Below are positions 1-7,574 of a stretch of 64,000 bases of DNA, one piece after another. A model generated the notes under the pieces. It was not told where the DNA came from, made no database searches, and saw only the letters and a program-made list of their open reading frames with translations. Positions within the stretch are counted from its first letter, which is position 1; each line of letters starts with the position of its first letter. A program made the translations under genes and the position numbers. The DNA lies in assembly GCA_964623625.1 (NCBI GenBank), contig CAZUUJ010000005.1, forward strand, positions 1 to 64,000, given 5' to 3'. This stretch comes from CAZLGM01 sp964623625 (GTDB lineage Bacteria; Desulfobacterota; Desulfobulbia; Desulfobulbales; Desulfocapsaceae).

Positions 1-59
1 ACCGGAAGACTGCCAATAAGTACGGATTGACCGTTTGCGATAAATTTTATACTAGACAT
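1..59 (-). CDS. N-terminal edge of a possible MetE/UroD-like methionine-synthase-type protein (partial)
   Basis: A reading frame starts with ATG at 59 on the minus strand and leaves the window at base 1, so only about 19 residues are visible. They include IGSLP, which resembles the N-terminal zinc/folate-site signature (GIGSLPH) of cobalamin-independent methionine synthase-like and UroD-like methyltransferases. It lies directly downstream of a homocysteine S-methyltransferase remnant on the same strand, which agrees with a methyl-transfer context. No clear ribosome binding site is visible, and a palindromic element (74-220) lies immediately upstream, so the gene may have lost its native promoter. 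The assignment rests on very few residues. Confidence 0.3.
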   Translation of the reverse strand, partial: MSSIKFIANGQSVLIGSLP

Positions 60-73
60 AAAATGTAGTTTTT

Positions 74-220
74 CTAGGTGGCTGTTCGAGGATGCCTTTT
101 TGCCCAAACTCTTCGTTATTTCGAAAATATAATGCTCGCAATATTACGTATATGGCCGTGCTTATTTTTTCGAAATGTCTCGATTTTGAACAAAATGCCT
201 ATTCTCGGACAGCCACCTAG
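74..220. repeat. Palindromic MITE-like element, copy 1
   Basis: About 147 bp bounded by the inverted ends CTAGGTGGCTGTTCGAG and CTCGGACAGCCACCTAG, with no coding capacity of its own. A second, diverged copy lies at 10650-10798. The two share the inner block (C)CCAACTCTTCGTT, the block CTCGATTT, and a similar length. It lies at the end of the methyltransferase remnant on the minus strand and its CTAG ends could be target-site duplication. This looks like a non-autonomous transposable or palindromic repeat; no transposase is in the window. Confidence 0.7.
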
Positions 221-499
221 CATTGGCAACTGCTGCCTCGTTAATCTCACGCACTCTGTCTTCCAAACCGTATTCGGCAAGCACTATGGAAGTCGCACCA
301 AAGGTATTGGTTTCAATGACCTGGGCTCCTGCCTCCAGAAAGAGGTTATTGAGTTGGCAATAGTTTCCGGTGAACAGATGTTGAGGTATTCATTGCACCC
401 ATCGATACCATCCCAGTTTGAGGGAGGTATTTCCATGGATTGCAGTGTTGTACCGCAGCCACCGTCAAATATGAGGAGTTGTTCGTCCTTAAATGCCAT
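221..499 (-). pseudogene. Homocysteine S-methyltransferase (MetH N-terminal-like) remnant
   Basis: From ATG at 499 the minus strand encodes LLIFDGGCGTTLQ, the typical start of homocysteine S-methyltransferase domains. The frame then breaks near 332-336. After shifting by one base the family sequence resumes (LEAGAQVIETNTFGATS, then LAEYGLEDRVREINEAAVANA). This continues until the palindromic element at 220, where translation would run a further ~19 residues into the repeat and stop. So the gene carries a frameshift and is truncated to roughly 90 residues of a domain that is normally about 300. An intact protein cannot be made unless the frameshift is a sequencing error, and even then only a fragment would remain. 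Confidence 0.75.
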
Positions 500-518
500 C
501 GATTACTGGTTGTTTCAC

Positions 519-554
519 AAAAAAAAAAGGACTCCACAAAAATGCGGAGTCCTT
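519..554 (-). terminator. Rho-independent terminator of the cold-shock gene
   Basis: Read on the minus strand, AAGGACTCCGCA pairs with TGTGGAGTCCTT around a short loop, followed by a run of about 10 T. It lies 21 bp past the stop codon of the cold-shock gene, in the right orientation. Confidence 0.85.
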
Positions 555-575
555 GAAAAACTAGTTGAATTTGTG

Positions 576-776
576 CTACAGCTTGTGAACGTTTTCCGCA
601 GAAGGTCCTTTGGGGCCGTCTACTATTTCAAAACTGACTTTCGCTCCTTCATCCAGAGATTTGAATCCGTCTCCCTGAATCGCGGAATAATGAACGAAAA
701 CGTCATTTCCACCTTCCTGCTCAATAAAACCAAAACCTTTCGCATCATTAAACCACTTTACTGTTCCTTCAGCCAT
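576..776 (-). CDS. Cold-shock protein (CspA family)
   Basis: A 66-residue single OB-fold nucleic-acid chaperone. The sequence GTVKWFNDAKGFGFIEQEGG contains the RNP1 motif (KGFGFIE), and DVFVHYSAI is the RNP2 motif; both are the diagnostic RNA/ssDNA-binding strands of the family. Length is normal for CspA-type proteins. The ATG at 776 is preceded by AAGGAGTG at good spacing. The gene is monocistronic: a strong terminator follows, and the upstream gene is a repeat-rich spacer. Bacteria usually carry several paralogues, so I do not assign a specific csp letter. Expected role: melting RNA secondary structure in cold or during growth transitions. Confidence 0.95.
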   Translation of the reverse strand: MAEGTVKWFNDAKGFGFIEQEGGNDVFVHYSAIQGDGFKSLDEGAKVSFEIVDGPKGPSAENVHKL

Positions 777-851
777 CTTCGCACTCCTTTTGTACTCAGT
801 TCAAAATCTGAACCATAAAAAATAGTGATCCAACTCGTTGAATCATTCATT

Positions 852-993
852 ACGGCGTAGCGGTTGTCATACAAGCAGCAGAAACCAAAACCTTGGGCGG
901 CGGATTACTTATGCTTATTTTCAATTAATACTACGCACATTCCTCCCCGGTTCAGCCGGGAAATAATCCACGGAACTTCAACGTGGGTGTTCA
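852..993 (+). repeat. Multi-hairpin repeat, degenerate copy
   Basis: Shares with the well-preserved copies (22129-22277 and 58727-58875) the ordered blocks GCGTAGCGGTT, GGCGGAT, CGCACATT, a CCCGGNTNNGCCGGGAA hairpin and a final CACG...CGTGG hairpin followed by GTT. It is clearly diverged, so probably an old insertion. Confidence 0.6.
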
Positions 994-1243
994 CAAAGAG
1001 CCCGCCTGCGAAAAAATGACAACGAAAAATCCGTATTCCTTATAATATGAAGCACGAATGAAATCTGATGTTTTTTTATTACAAACAGGATGTTACACAC
1101 ATTGCAAAGGTTGATAGCACATTGGTCATTCAAATGCAATCTTTTTTTAGATAAACTTGAAAGGAATAGTGGGTTAGGCCATTTTTGTTAAAATTGCATT
1201 AATTTTTCAGTTTTTAGGGGGTTAGCCCGTAGAAGTATAGAGC

Positions 1244-1271
1244 TTGACAGATATTTCCTGTTGAGTATTTT
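1244..1271 (+). promoter_or_regulatory. Candidate sigma70 promoter upstream of oleB
   Basis: TTGACA at 1244-1249, a 16-bp spacer and TATTTT at 1266-1271, about 140 bp upstream of the first ole gene. Good -35 match, moderate -10. No other promoter-like pair stands out nearby. Confidence 0.35.
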
Positions 1272-1338
1272 CCAATCAGATTATAGCTGCTTTTTGAGTA
1301 AGACCGAAATATCAAGGACAACTTAGGTCTATTGTATC

Positions 1339-1389
1339 CCTGAATCAATGAGTATTTATTAGCACTTGATATTCGCTTACGGATTCAGG
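1339..1389. repeat. Short CCTGAATC...GATTCAGG repeat element
   Basis: A 51-bp version of the element family with inverted ends CCTGAATC(CGTGA) and (TCAC)GGATTCAGG found at 6466-6710, 19399-19615, 37711-37756 and 40842-40966. Here only the two ends and a short middle remain. It sits 23 bp before the oleB start and so lies in the leader of the ole mRNA. Confidence 0.6.
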
Positions 1390-1412
1390 AAAAGTAAAGT
1401 AGGGCTGTTCAT

Positions 1413-2291
1413 TTGTACAATCAATATCCGTTTACACACCACTATTTGCGGCACAATGGTCACCGTCTCCACTATCTCGATATGGGAGAAGGGGAGGTTG
1501 TCGTCATGGTCCATGGGAATCCCACGTGGTCCTATTATTACCGTAAACTGGCTGCACTATTGTCCGTAAATTATCGAGTAATTGTGCCGGACCATATGGG
1601 CTGCGGTCTATCGGATAAACCCCAGCGCTATGACTATACTTTGAAAAGCCATATTTCAACCCTCAACTATCTGCTTGATTATTTGCATATCGATAACTAC
1701 TCGCTTGTGGTTCACGACTGGGGAGGCCCCATCGGCCTAGGTTGCGCTGTCAATCATCCCCAGCGTATCGACAGGCTGCTGTTGTTCAATACAGCGGCAT
1801 TTCGATCAACCAGGATTCCGTTCCGCATCAGGGTCTGCCGATATCCTTATATTGGTAGTCTGATTGTCAGAGGACTCAACGGATTCTGCCTGCCGGCTAC
1901 GTTTATGGCAGTCAATAAACGGTTACCGTCCGATGTGAAAAAAGATTATCTTCAGCCGTATAATTCATGGGCAAATAGAGTGGCCATTCACGCTTTTGTC
2001 CGGGATATTCCACTCTCCGCTTCCCATCCTTCATATACGGATCTGGTTGCTGTTGAAGAAGGTCTCGATTCGTTGAAAAAAAGAAATATACCGATGATGG
2101 TCATCTGGGGGGAAAAAGATTTTTGTTTTAATGATTTTTTTTATAATGAATGGCAAAAACGTTTTCCCAGCGCTGACTATCATTATCTAAAAGATTGTGG
2201 ACATTATGTGCTTGAAGATGGCTGGCCGCAAATCAGACAACTGGCCATCAATTTTTTTAAACTGAACGAAGAGGTGGTACCAGCTTTATGA
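1413..2291 (+). CDS. oleB: OleB-like alpha/beta-hydrolase (beta-lactone decarboxylase type)
   Basis: A 292-residue alpha/beta-hydrolase of the haloalkane-dehalogenase-like branch. HGNPTWS gives the oxyanion region, Asp102 in VVHDWGG is the nucleophile, and His264 in GCGHYVLEDG closes the catalytic set. In the olefin pathway OleB converts the cis-beta-lactone made by OleC into a cis-olefin and CO2. The specific assignment over a haloalkane dehalogenase comes from context: its stop overlaps the oleC-like start (ATGA) and oleD follows with the same coupling. The start chosen is TTG at 1413 with AGGG upstream; no ATG gives a full N-terminus. OleB is sometimes fused to OleC in other bacteria; here the two are separate. 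Confidence 0.85.
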   Translation: MYNQYPFTHHYLRHNGHRLHYLDMGEGEVVVMVHGNPTWSYYYRKLAALLSVNYRVIVPDHMGCGLSDKPQRYDYTLKSHISTLNYLLDYLHIDNYSLVVHDWGGPIGLGCAVNHPQRIDRLLLFNTAAFRSTRIPFRIRVCRYPYIGSLIVRGLNGFCLPATFMAVNKRLPSDVKKDYLQPYNSWANRVAIHAFVRDIPLSASHPSYTDLVAVEEGLDSLKKRNIPMMVIWGEKDFCFNDFFYNEWQKRFPSADYHYLKDCGHYVLEDGWPQIRQLAINFFKLNEEVVPAL

Positions 2292-3940
2292 AACAGGATT
2301 TGACTCAATATGAAAACATCGGCGAGTTGTTTTCAGCTGTCGCCAACAAGCAGGGAGAGCAGATTGCGCTTATTGAAGCTGCTACCAAAAAGAAAATCAG
2401 CTTTGGTGCGATCAACGATACGGCAACACGTTACTGTTCCTATTTCAAAAACAAAGGATTACGTCCGGGTGACCGTGTCATGCTGCTGGTCAAACCTTCC
2501 ATTGATTTTTATATCCTCTGCTTTTCCCTGTTTAAACTCGGGGTGGTCATCATCTTCATCGATTCAGGTATGGGGATAACCAATCTGAGAAAATGTATCA
2601 GTCATGTGAAACCGGATGCGCTGGTCGGCATTCCAAAAGCGGTTCTGTTCAGGCGATTGTTTCCAAAAGCTTTTCAGACAGTCAAACACACTTTTTGCGT
2701 TGGTTTTTCCTTCGGTCTGCTGGGAGCGGATATCCGGAAGCAGGTTCTTGATTTTAAAAAACAGACCCAGAAGAGCCCCGCCACCAGTTCCGATCTTGCT
2801 GCCATTATTTTCACATCCGGTTCAACCGGAATTCCCAAAGGGGTGCTCTATCATCACGCTACCTTTCTGGCCCAGCTACGCCTTATCCGTGAATTTTATG
2901 GAATTGCCGGTGATGATATCGACCTGCCGGCTTTTCCTCTATTCGGCCTGTTTTCAACAGCTCTTGGGGCCAGAGCCATTATTCCGGATATGGATTCAAC
3001 CAGGCCGGCCCAGGTCGACCCCAGGAAGTTTGTTGCAGCGATCGAAAAGTACGGAGTCACGTTTTCCTTTGGATCTCCAGCGCTCTGGAGGGTTGTTGCC
3101 CAATACTGTTCAACAGCCGATATCAGGCTTGATTCTCTCAAACTGGTTCTTATTGCCGGTGCTCCCGTGCCCGGCTGGTTGTCTGAAAGCATGGTGAAAG
3201 TCTTGGCCGAGAACACCAAGCTTCATACACCGTATGGGGCCACTGAGAGCCTGCCCATCGTTTCCATGGATGGTCGGGAGATTGTCAGCCAAACCTGGCA
3301 GCAAACCAGGAACGGTAAAGGGATCTGCGTCGGCAGACCACTTCCGGGAATCGAAGTGGCAATTATTCCTATCACCGACCAACCAATTGACTCAATAGAG
3401 GAAACAGAGTTTCTAACACCAGGTGTAATTGGCGAGATCATTGTTCAAGGCGACGTTGTCACAACCGGTTATGATAACCATCCTCAAGAAGACAGATTGG
3501 CAAAGATTGGCGCTACATCAACATTTTATCACCGCATGGGCGATACCGGATATTTTGACAACAGTGGAAGACTGTGGTTCTGTGGTCGTAAAAGCCATAG
3601 GGTCGAGCGAGTTGGAAAAACCATGTTTCCGATCTGCTGCGAGGCAATTACAAACGAACACCCCAAAGTGTTCAGATCGGCCTTAGTTGGCATCCCAGAT
3701 CAAGTAAATTCCGGTTACCAGCAACCGGTTATGATTGTCGAAATTTACAGGGATAAACAGGTAAATCACTCGCGTCTGCTAAAAGAGGTGGCCCAATTGG
3801 CTGTCGGACATGAGCTGACAAGGGATATTAATCATTTTCTCATTCATGATGACTTTCCGGTCGATGTCCGTCATAACGCCAAGATCCTGCGTGAAAAACT
3901 CGCAGTATGGGCGGAAAAGAAACTGACAGGAGACAGATGA
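2288..3940 (+). CDS. oleC: OleC-like AMP-binding synthetase (beta-lactone synthetase)
   Basis: A 550-residue ANL-superfamily enzyme. FTSGSTGIPKGVLYHH near residue 173 is the ATP/AMP-binding P-loop. YGATESLP near 314 is the A5 motif, and RMGDTGYFDNSGRLWFCGR carries the hinge Asp/Arg region. The C-terminal domain ends with a lysine-containing RHNAKILREKL segment. OleC activates a 2-alkyl-3-hydroxyacid with ATP and closes it to a beta-lactone, the substrate of OleB. The ATG overlaps the oleB stop by 4 bases and the TGA stop overlaps the oleD start by 4, so the three are translationally coupled. A generic acyl-CoA ligase is the alternative, but the order B-C-D strongly supports OleC. Confidence 0.88.
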   Translation: MKQDLTQYENIGELFSAVANKQGEQIALIEAATKKKISFGAINDTATRYCSYFKNKGLRPGDRVMLLVKPSIDFYILCFSLFKLGVVIIFIDSGMGITNLRKCISHVKPDALVGIPKAVLFRRLFPKAFQTVKHTFCVGFSFGLLGADIRKQVLDFKKQTQKSPATSSDLAAIIFTSGSTGIPKGVLYHHATFLAQLRLIREFYGIAGDDIDLPAFPLFGLFSTALGARAIIPDMDSTRPAQVDPRKFVAAIEKYGVTFSFGSPALWRVVAQYCSTADIRLDSLKLVLIAGAPVPGWLSESMVKVLAENTKLHTPYGATESLPIVSMDGREIVSQTWQQTRNGKGICVGRPLPGIEVAIIPITDQPIDSIEETEFLTPGVIGEIIVQGDVVTTGYDNHPQEDRLAKIGATSTFYHRMGDTGYFDNSGRLWFCGRKSHRVERVGKTMFPICCEAITNEHPKVFRSALVGIPDQVNSGYQQPVMIVEIYRDKQVNHSRLLKEVAQLAVGHELTRDINHFLIHDDFPVDVRHNAKILREKLAVWAEKKLTGDR

Positions 3941-4929
3941 AAAAAGTATTGATCACCGGCGGAGGCGGATTTGTCGGTCAAGCTATTATCAAACAGTTGC
4001 TTCAGCGCTCCGTTTCATGTGTTGTGCTTGGACGCAGCAGTTATCCTCAACTGGAGAACGATGGAGTCCTCTGTTTGAGGGGAGATATACGAGACAAAGA
4101 GTTTGTCAGATCTGCCATTCAGGGTATGGACTCGGTTTTTCATGTAGCGGCTTTGGCCGGCATCTGGGGCAAATGGGACGATTATTATTCGATTAATGTC
4201 CAAGGTACCGAGAACGTGCTAGCCGGCTGTCTAGAGTATGGTGTCGCCAATCTTGTATACACCTCAACACCGTCTGTAGTGTTCAATGAACAGGATATAG
4301 AAGGAGCTGACGAGTCGCTGCCCTATGCCGACCGTTTCCTCTGTCACTATGCCAGGTCGAAGATGATGGCAGAGAAGATGGTACTTGATGTTGATCAAGC
4401 AAAATTGCGCACTTGCGCTATTAGACCTCATTTGGTCTGGGGGCCGGGCGACCCGCATCTTATTCCCCGTTTGCTTGCAAGAGGCAAAGCGGGTGATTTA
4501 AAAATGGTTGGTGCAGGAAACAATCGAGTCGATATTTCGTTTGTCGAAAATGTCGCCCATGGGCATGTTCTTGCTGCCGAAGCGCTTGAAAAAACCCAAA
4601 CATGTTGCGGTAAACCCTATTTCATCAGTCAGGGTGAACCAGTGAACCTCTGGCAATGGATCAATGAGCTGTTTGTTGAACTTAATATCAAGCAGGTGTC
4701 AAAATCGGTTTCTTTGCCATTTGCCTATCGATTAGGAGCTTTTCTGGAATTTGTGTATACTGTTTTACAGAGCAAAAACGAGCCTCTCATGACCCGGTTT
4801 CTGGCAGAGCAGTTGGGACGGGCGCATTTTTTCTCCATTGAGGCGGCCCGTCGGGATTTGGGATATGTCCCTGTTGTTTCAACGGATGAAGGGATGGAGA
4901 GACTCATCAAATGGATTCGATCAATATGA
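3937..4929 (+). CDS. oleD: OleD-like NAD(P)-dependent 2-alkyl-3-ketoacid reductase
   Basis: A 330-residue extended short-chain dehydrogenase of the 3-beta-HSD/epimerase type. The N-terminal TGGGGFVGQ is the nucleotide-binding glycine motif, TSTPSVVF supplies the catalytic Ser/Thr region, and YARSKMMAEKMV near residue 137 is the YxxxK catalytic pair. In olefin biosynthesis OleD reduces the 2-alkyl-3-ketoacid made by OleA to the 3-hydroxyacid used by OleC. I chose the ATG at 3937, which overlaps the oleC stop as ATGA and follows AGGAG, rather than an upstream in-frame start at 3907 inside oleC. No oleA is present in the window, so the condensing step must be encoded elsewhere. Confidence 0.88.
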   Translation: MKKVLITGGGGFVGQAIIKQLLQRSVSCVVLGRSSYPQLENDGVLCLRGDIRDKEFVRSAIQGMDSVFHVAALAGIWGKWDDYYSINVQGTENVLAGCLEYGVANLVYTSTPSVVFNEQDIEGADESLPYADRFLCHYARSKMMAEKMVLDVDQAKLRTCAIRPHLVWGPGDPHLIPRLLARGKAGDLKMVGAGNNRVDISFVENVAHGHVLAAEALEKTQTCCGKPYFISQGEPVNLWQWINELFVELNIKQVSKSVSLPFAYRLGAFLEFVYTVLQSKNEPLMTRFLAEQLGRAHFFSIEAARRDLGYVPVVSTDEGMERLIKWIRSI

Positions 4930-6398
4930 ATGTGCTACTGAGCCGTATGATCCGACAATATAGAAGAAAAAAACGCAATATCCGGACACTGCTTTACAAG
5001 GTTGTGGCTGTCGCCTGCCTGATAACTTTTACCCAGGCTGTTTTTTTACCTCCGGCCTATTCTTTAACGATCGGTGAGGAACGTAAAGTCGGCCTGAAAC
5101 TGCTATATAAAATTCGCAAGATCCTCAAACTGGTAGATGAACCCGATATCCAGCAGTACTTTCATTCTTTGGGAGATGAGGTCCTGCAGGTTGCCGATGG
5201 CCGATATTTCAACTATCGCTTTTTCATTGTGAATGGGGATGAATTCAACGCCTTTGCTGCACCATCCGGGCTGATTTTTTTCAACAGCGGTCTTATTGAG
5301 GCCACCCAGAGCGAAGATGAACTTGTTTCTGTCCTGGCTCATGAGATTGCCCATGCAACCTCGAGGCATATTGCTTCCCAGATTAAGAAAAACACATCTG
5401 TTGGACTGGCTACCATTGGACTTGCACTGGCTGCAATAGCCATTGGGGGCGGGGCTGCAAGCCAGGCCCTGTTTGTCGGTTCTCTTGCTGCCGGCAAATC
5501 CTTTCAACTCCATTTCAGCCGGCAGGATGAGGAGGAAGCCGACCGTCTGGCCTATGAGTGGATGAAAGAAATGAATCGTGATCCAAAAAAAATGGAGTCG
5601 ATGCTGAAGACCATGCGACGGATTACCCGATACAGAATGGGTAAAACAATTCCCCAGTATCTTCAGACCCATCCCAACCCTGAGGCACGCCTCGATTATG
5701 TCCAGTCCCTTTTACAGCAGGATAAAGATATTTTAAATAAAAAATATGACAGGGATCAGTTTCGATTCTTACGTATGAAATATCGCGTTTTGGCGCAGGC
5801 CCAAGATAGCGAAAAATTCAGAAATTTTCTGGCTATCAAGATTTCAGACAGTAGGGCTTCACGTTTGGAAGTGATCATGGCGAAATATGGGTTGTCGCAG
5901 CTTGATCGAATTGAAAACAATTATGCCAGCAGTCAAAAACTACTGGATGAGGTGGTCGATTTTTTTCCCGACCAGACGATCCTGTTGGCAGATAAGGGCG
6001 TTCTGGCCTATGAATCCGGCAATGTATCAGAAGCGATCAGACTTATGGATAAAGCGCGAATGGCTGATCGGTATAATATGTTGGCAACATTTTATCTGGC
6101 TAAGATCTATCTTGCCCAAAAACAACTGGATAAAGCTGATCACTATTTCAACCTTGTGGTAGCTGAGTTGCCGGATTATCCCAAAGTCTATTTCGAACTG
6201 GGAAGGCTCAATGCTCTTCGTGATAACCAAGGTGATTCCCACTATTATCTAGGGAAATATAATCTATACAGAGGTCGGTTGAAGCTGGCCGAGGCCAATT
6301 TCAAAAAAGCCCATTCCCTGAACGATACTTCCGAGCGTTTTAAAACAGACTCTGAAGAGATGTTGAAAGTTATTAAGGAAGTCAGAAAGGATGAATAG
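4926..6398 (+). CDS. M48 family periplasmic zinc metalloprotease with TPR repeats (BepA-like)
   Basis: About 490 residues: a basic N-terminus, one hydrophobic export/anchor segment (roughly residues 22-45), then an M48 peptidase domain with LAHEIAHATSRH (zinc HExxH, near residue 138) and the downstream EEEADRLAYEWM glutamate ligand. C-terminal tetratricopeptide-like helices follow from about residue 300. This architecture matches BepA/YfgC-type proteases that act on outer-membrane protein assembly. An in-frame ATG at 4911 exists, but the ATG at 4926 overlaps the oleD stop as ATGA, the same coupling used at both earlier junctions. Co-translation with the ole genes is unexpected for a quality-control protease and may link it to envelope changes caused by the hydrocarbon product. 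Confidence 0.85.
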   Translation: MNVLLSRMIRQYRRKKRNIRTLLYKVVAVACLITFTQAVFLPPAYSLTIGEERKVGLKLLYKIRKILKLVDEPDIQQYFHSLGDEVLQVADGRYFNYRFFIVNGDEFNAFAAPSGLIFFNSGLIEATQSEDELVSVLAHEIAHATSRHIASQIKKNTSVGLATIGLALAAIAIGGGAASQALFVGSLAAGKSFQLHFSRQDEEEADRLAYEWMKEMNRDPKKMESMLKTMRRITRYRMGKTIPQYLQTHPNPEARLDYVQSLLQQDKDILNKKYDRDQFRFLRMKYRVLAQAQDSEKFRNFLAIKISDSRASRLEVIMAKYGLSQLDRIENNYASSQKLLDEVVDFFPDQTILLADKGVLAYESGNVSEAIRLMDKARMADRYNMLATFYLAKIYLAQKQLDKADHYFNLVVAELPDYPKVYFELGRLNALRDNQGDSHYYLGKYNLYRGRLKLAEANFKKAHSLNDTSERFKTDSEEMLKVIKEVRKDE

Positions 6399-6465
6399 CC
6401 GGTTTGGGTGAGGCAATTGAACCGGAGCCAAGTGTGAAGCAGGTTCATTGATGGAAGCAGGTACT

Positions 6466-6710
6466 CCTGAATCCGTGAGCGCCCCGCAGGAAGTACTCTT
6501 GGAGTGAATTCGATATCGCTGTAGCTTTACCTGATTAAGCTGATCAGTAATAGTGTGCTGTATCGGTCAGTTAAATCAAGCAAAGACGCAGTACTGGCAG
6601 ATGCCCTGAAGGGCGAGTTGTTATTCAAGGTTCAAGAAGTTAGTTTCAATAATATTGTATTATATCAAAACATTATCATCTTGAGTAACAATCTTCGTCA
6701 CGGATTCAGG
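6466..6710. repeat. CCTGAATCCGTGA-ended repeat element, 245 bp
   Basis: Starts CCTGAATCCGTGAGCGC and ends CGTCACGGATTCAGG, giving terminal inverted repeats of about 12 bp. The interior has blocks shared with the copy at 19399-19615: GCTGTAGCTTT, GTTAAATCAA, and GATGNCCNGAAGGGCG followed by GTTG. It runs into the 5' part of the eamA-like gene. No transposase is encoded, so it is MITE-like. Confidence 0.75.
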
Positions 6711-7574
6711 AACAAGCCAAAAGCCCTTGGCTTTTGGGCAGCCGTTATCGCATTGGTTATCATGGGATGTTACGGCCCGTTTGTTCGTGAAATTTCCGCT
6801 GATGAGACAGTTATCGCACTTATTCGTTTTACTTTCGGTCTGCTGTTCGTCGGTTGCCATCTCCTTTTAACAAACGGGATTCACCGTTTGAAAATCAGAG
6901 TAAGCTGGCCCATGGTGTTCAGCGGAATCGCACTTGCCTGTGGTATCGTTTTTTATTCAAAAGCCATTCGGTTGCTTCCCCTTGCCCAGAGCGGTTTTTT
7001 GCTCTATTTGGCTCCACTGATCGTCTCCATTTTGGGTGTTGTTTTCCTTAAAGAGAAGCTCAGTATTTTTAAATCAGGCTGTATTCTTGCTTCATTTGTC
7101 GGTTCGCTGTTTCTGATTGACCTGAATCTCACTTTTCATGGCGGTACCGGCCTGGGAAAACTGTTTGGGTTTGGCTCGGCACTCTGCTATGCCCTTTTTA
7201 TCATCCTCAACAGAATGATTCCTCAAGAGGTGTCCGGCCAAGGCCGTACGTTTTATCAGTTGTTGTTCGGTTTCTGTATCCTGCTCCCCTTCATTTCCTT
7301 CACTTCTGTACAGGCACAACCAAAAGAGATGCTTTTTCTGCTCGGGGCTGGTTTCCTTCAGGGTTATATCGCTCTTTCCCTTACTATATATTCCCTGAAA
7401 TTGCTGAAGGGTTACGAATATGGAGCTGTTTCATATCTTGAGCCGGTAGCGGCCGCTCTGGTTGGCTATTTCTTTTATGGTGAATCGTTATCCGGTTTGC
7501 AGGCTACCGGATGTGTAATAATCATTCTGGCAGGTTGGGTATTGATCAACAGATCGTTGTCATACGGTCGATGA
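6681..7574 (+). CDS. EamA/DMT family transporter
   Basis: About 10 hydrophobic segments in two EamA repeats (GLGKLFGFGSALCYALFIIL opens the second), the usual layout of drug/metabolite exporters with a total near 300 residues. The N-terminus is abnormal. Recognisable family sequence begins at ALGFWAAVIALVIMG (from about 6724), and everything upstream in frame belongs to the repeat element ending at 6710. The frame is open back to a GTG at 6555. I placed the start at a TTG (6681) inside the repeat because no ATG precedes the first membrane segment; the first ATG, at 6765, would cut it in half. No Shine-Dalgarno is evident. It may be expressed from a repeat-supplied start or be 5'-truncated. 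Substrate is unknown. Confidence 0.75.
   Translation: MSNNLRHGFRNKPKALGFWAAVIALVIMGCYGPFVREISADETVIALIRFTFGLLFVGCHLLLTNGIHRLKIRVSWPMVFSGIALACGIVFYSKAIRLLPLAQSGFLLYLAPLIVSILGVVFLKEKLSIFKSGCILASFVGSLFLIDLNLTFHGGTGLGKLFGFGSALCYALFIILNRMIPQEVSGQGRTFYQLLFGFCILLPFISFTSVQAQPKEMLFLLGAGFLQGYIALSLTIYSLKLLKGYEYGAVSYLEPVAAALVGYFFYGESLSGLQATGCVIIILAGWVLINRSLSYGR

Larger units (their letters stand above)
820..1338. other. Gene-free spacer between cold-shock gene and ole operon
   Basis: No convincing coding sequence. It contains a degenerate copy of the multi-hairpin repeat (852-993) and, toward the right end, a candidate sigma70 promoter for the ole operon. The rest is A+T-rich and shows nothing recognisable; in particular there is no trace of oleA. 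Confidence 0.6.

Noticed and set aside
78..818. Long plus-strand frame covering the left edge
   Set aside because: It is antisense to the cold-shock gene and the methyltransferase remnant and runs through a palindromic element; no family similarity.
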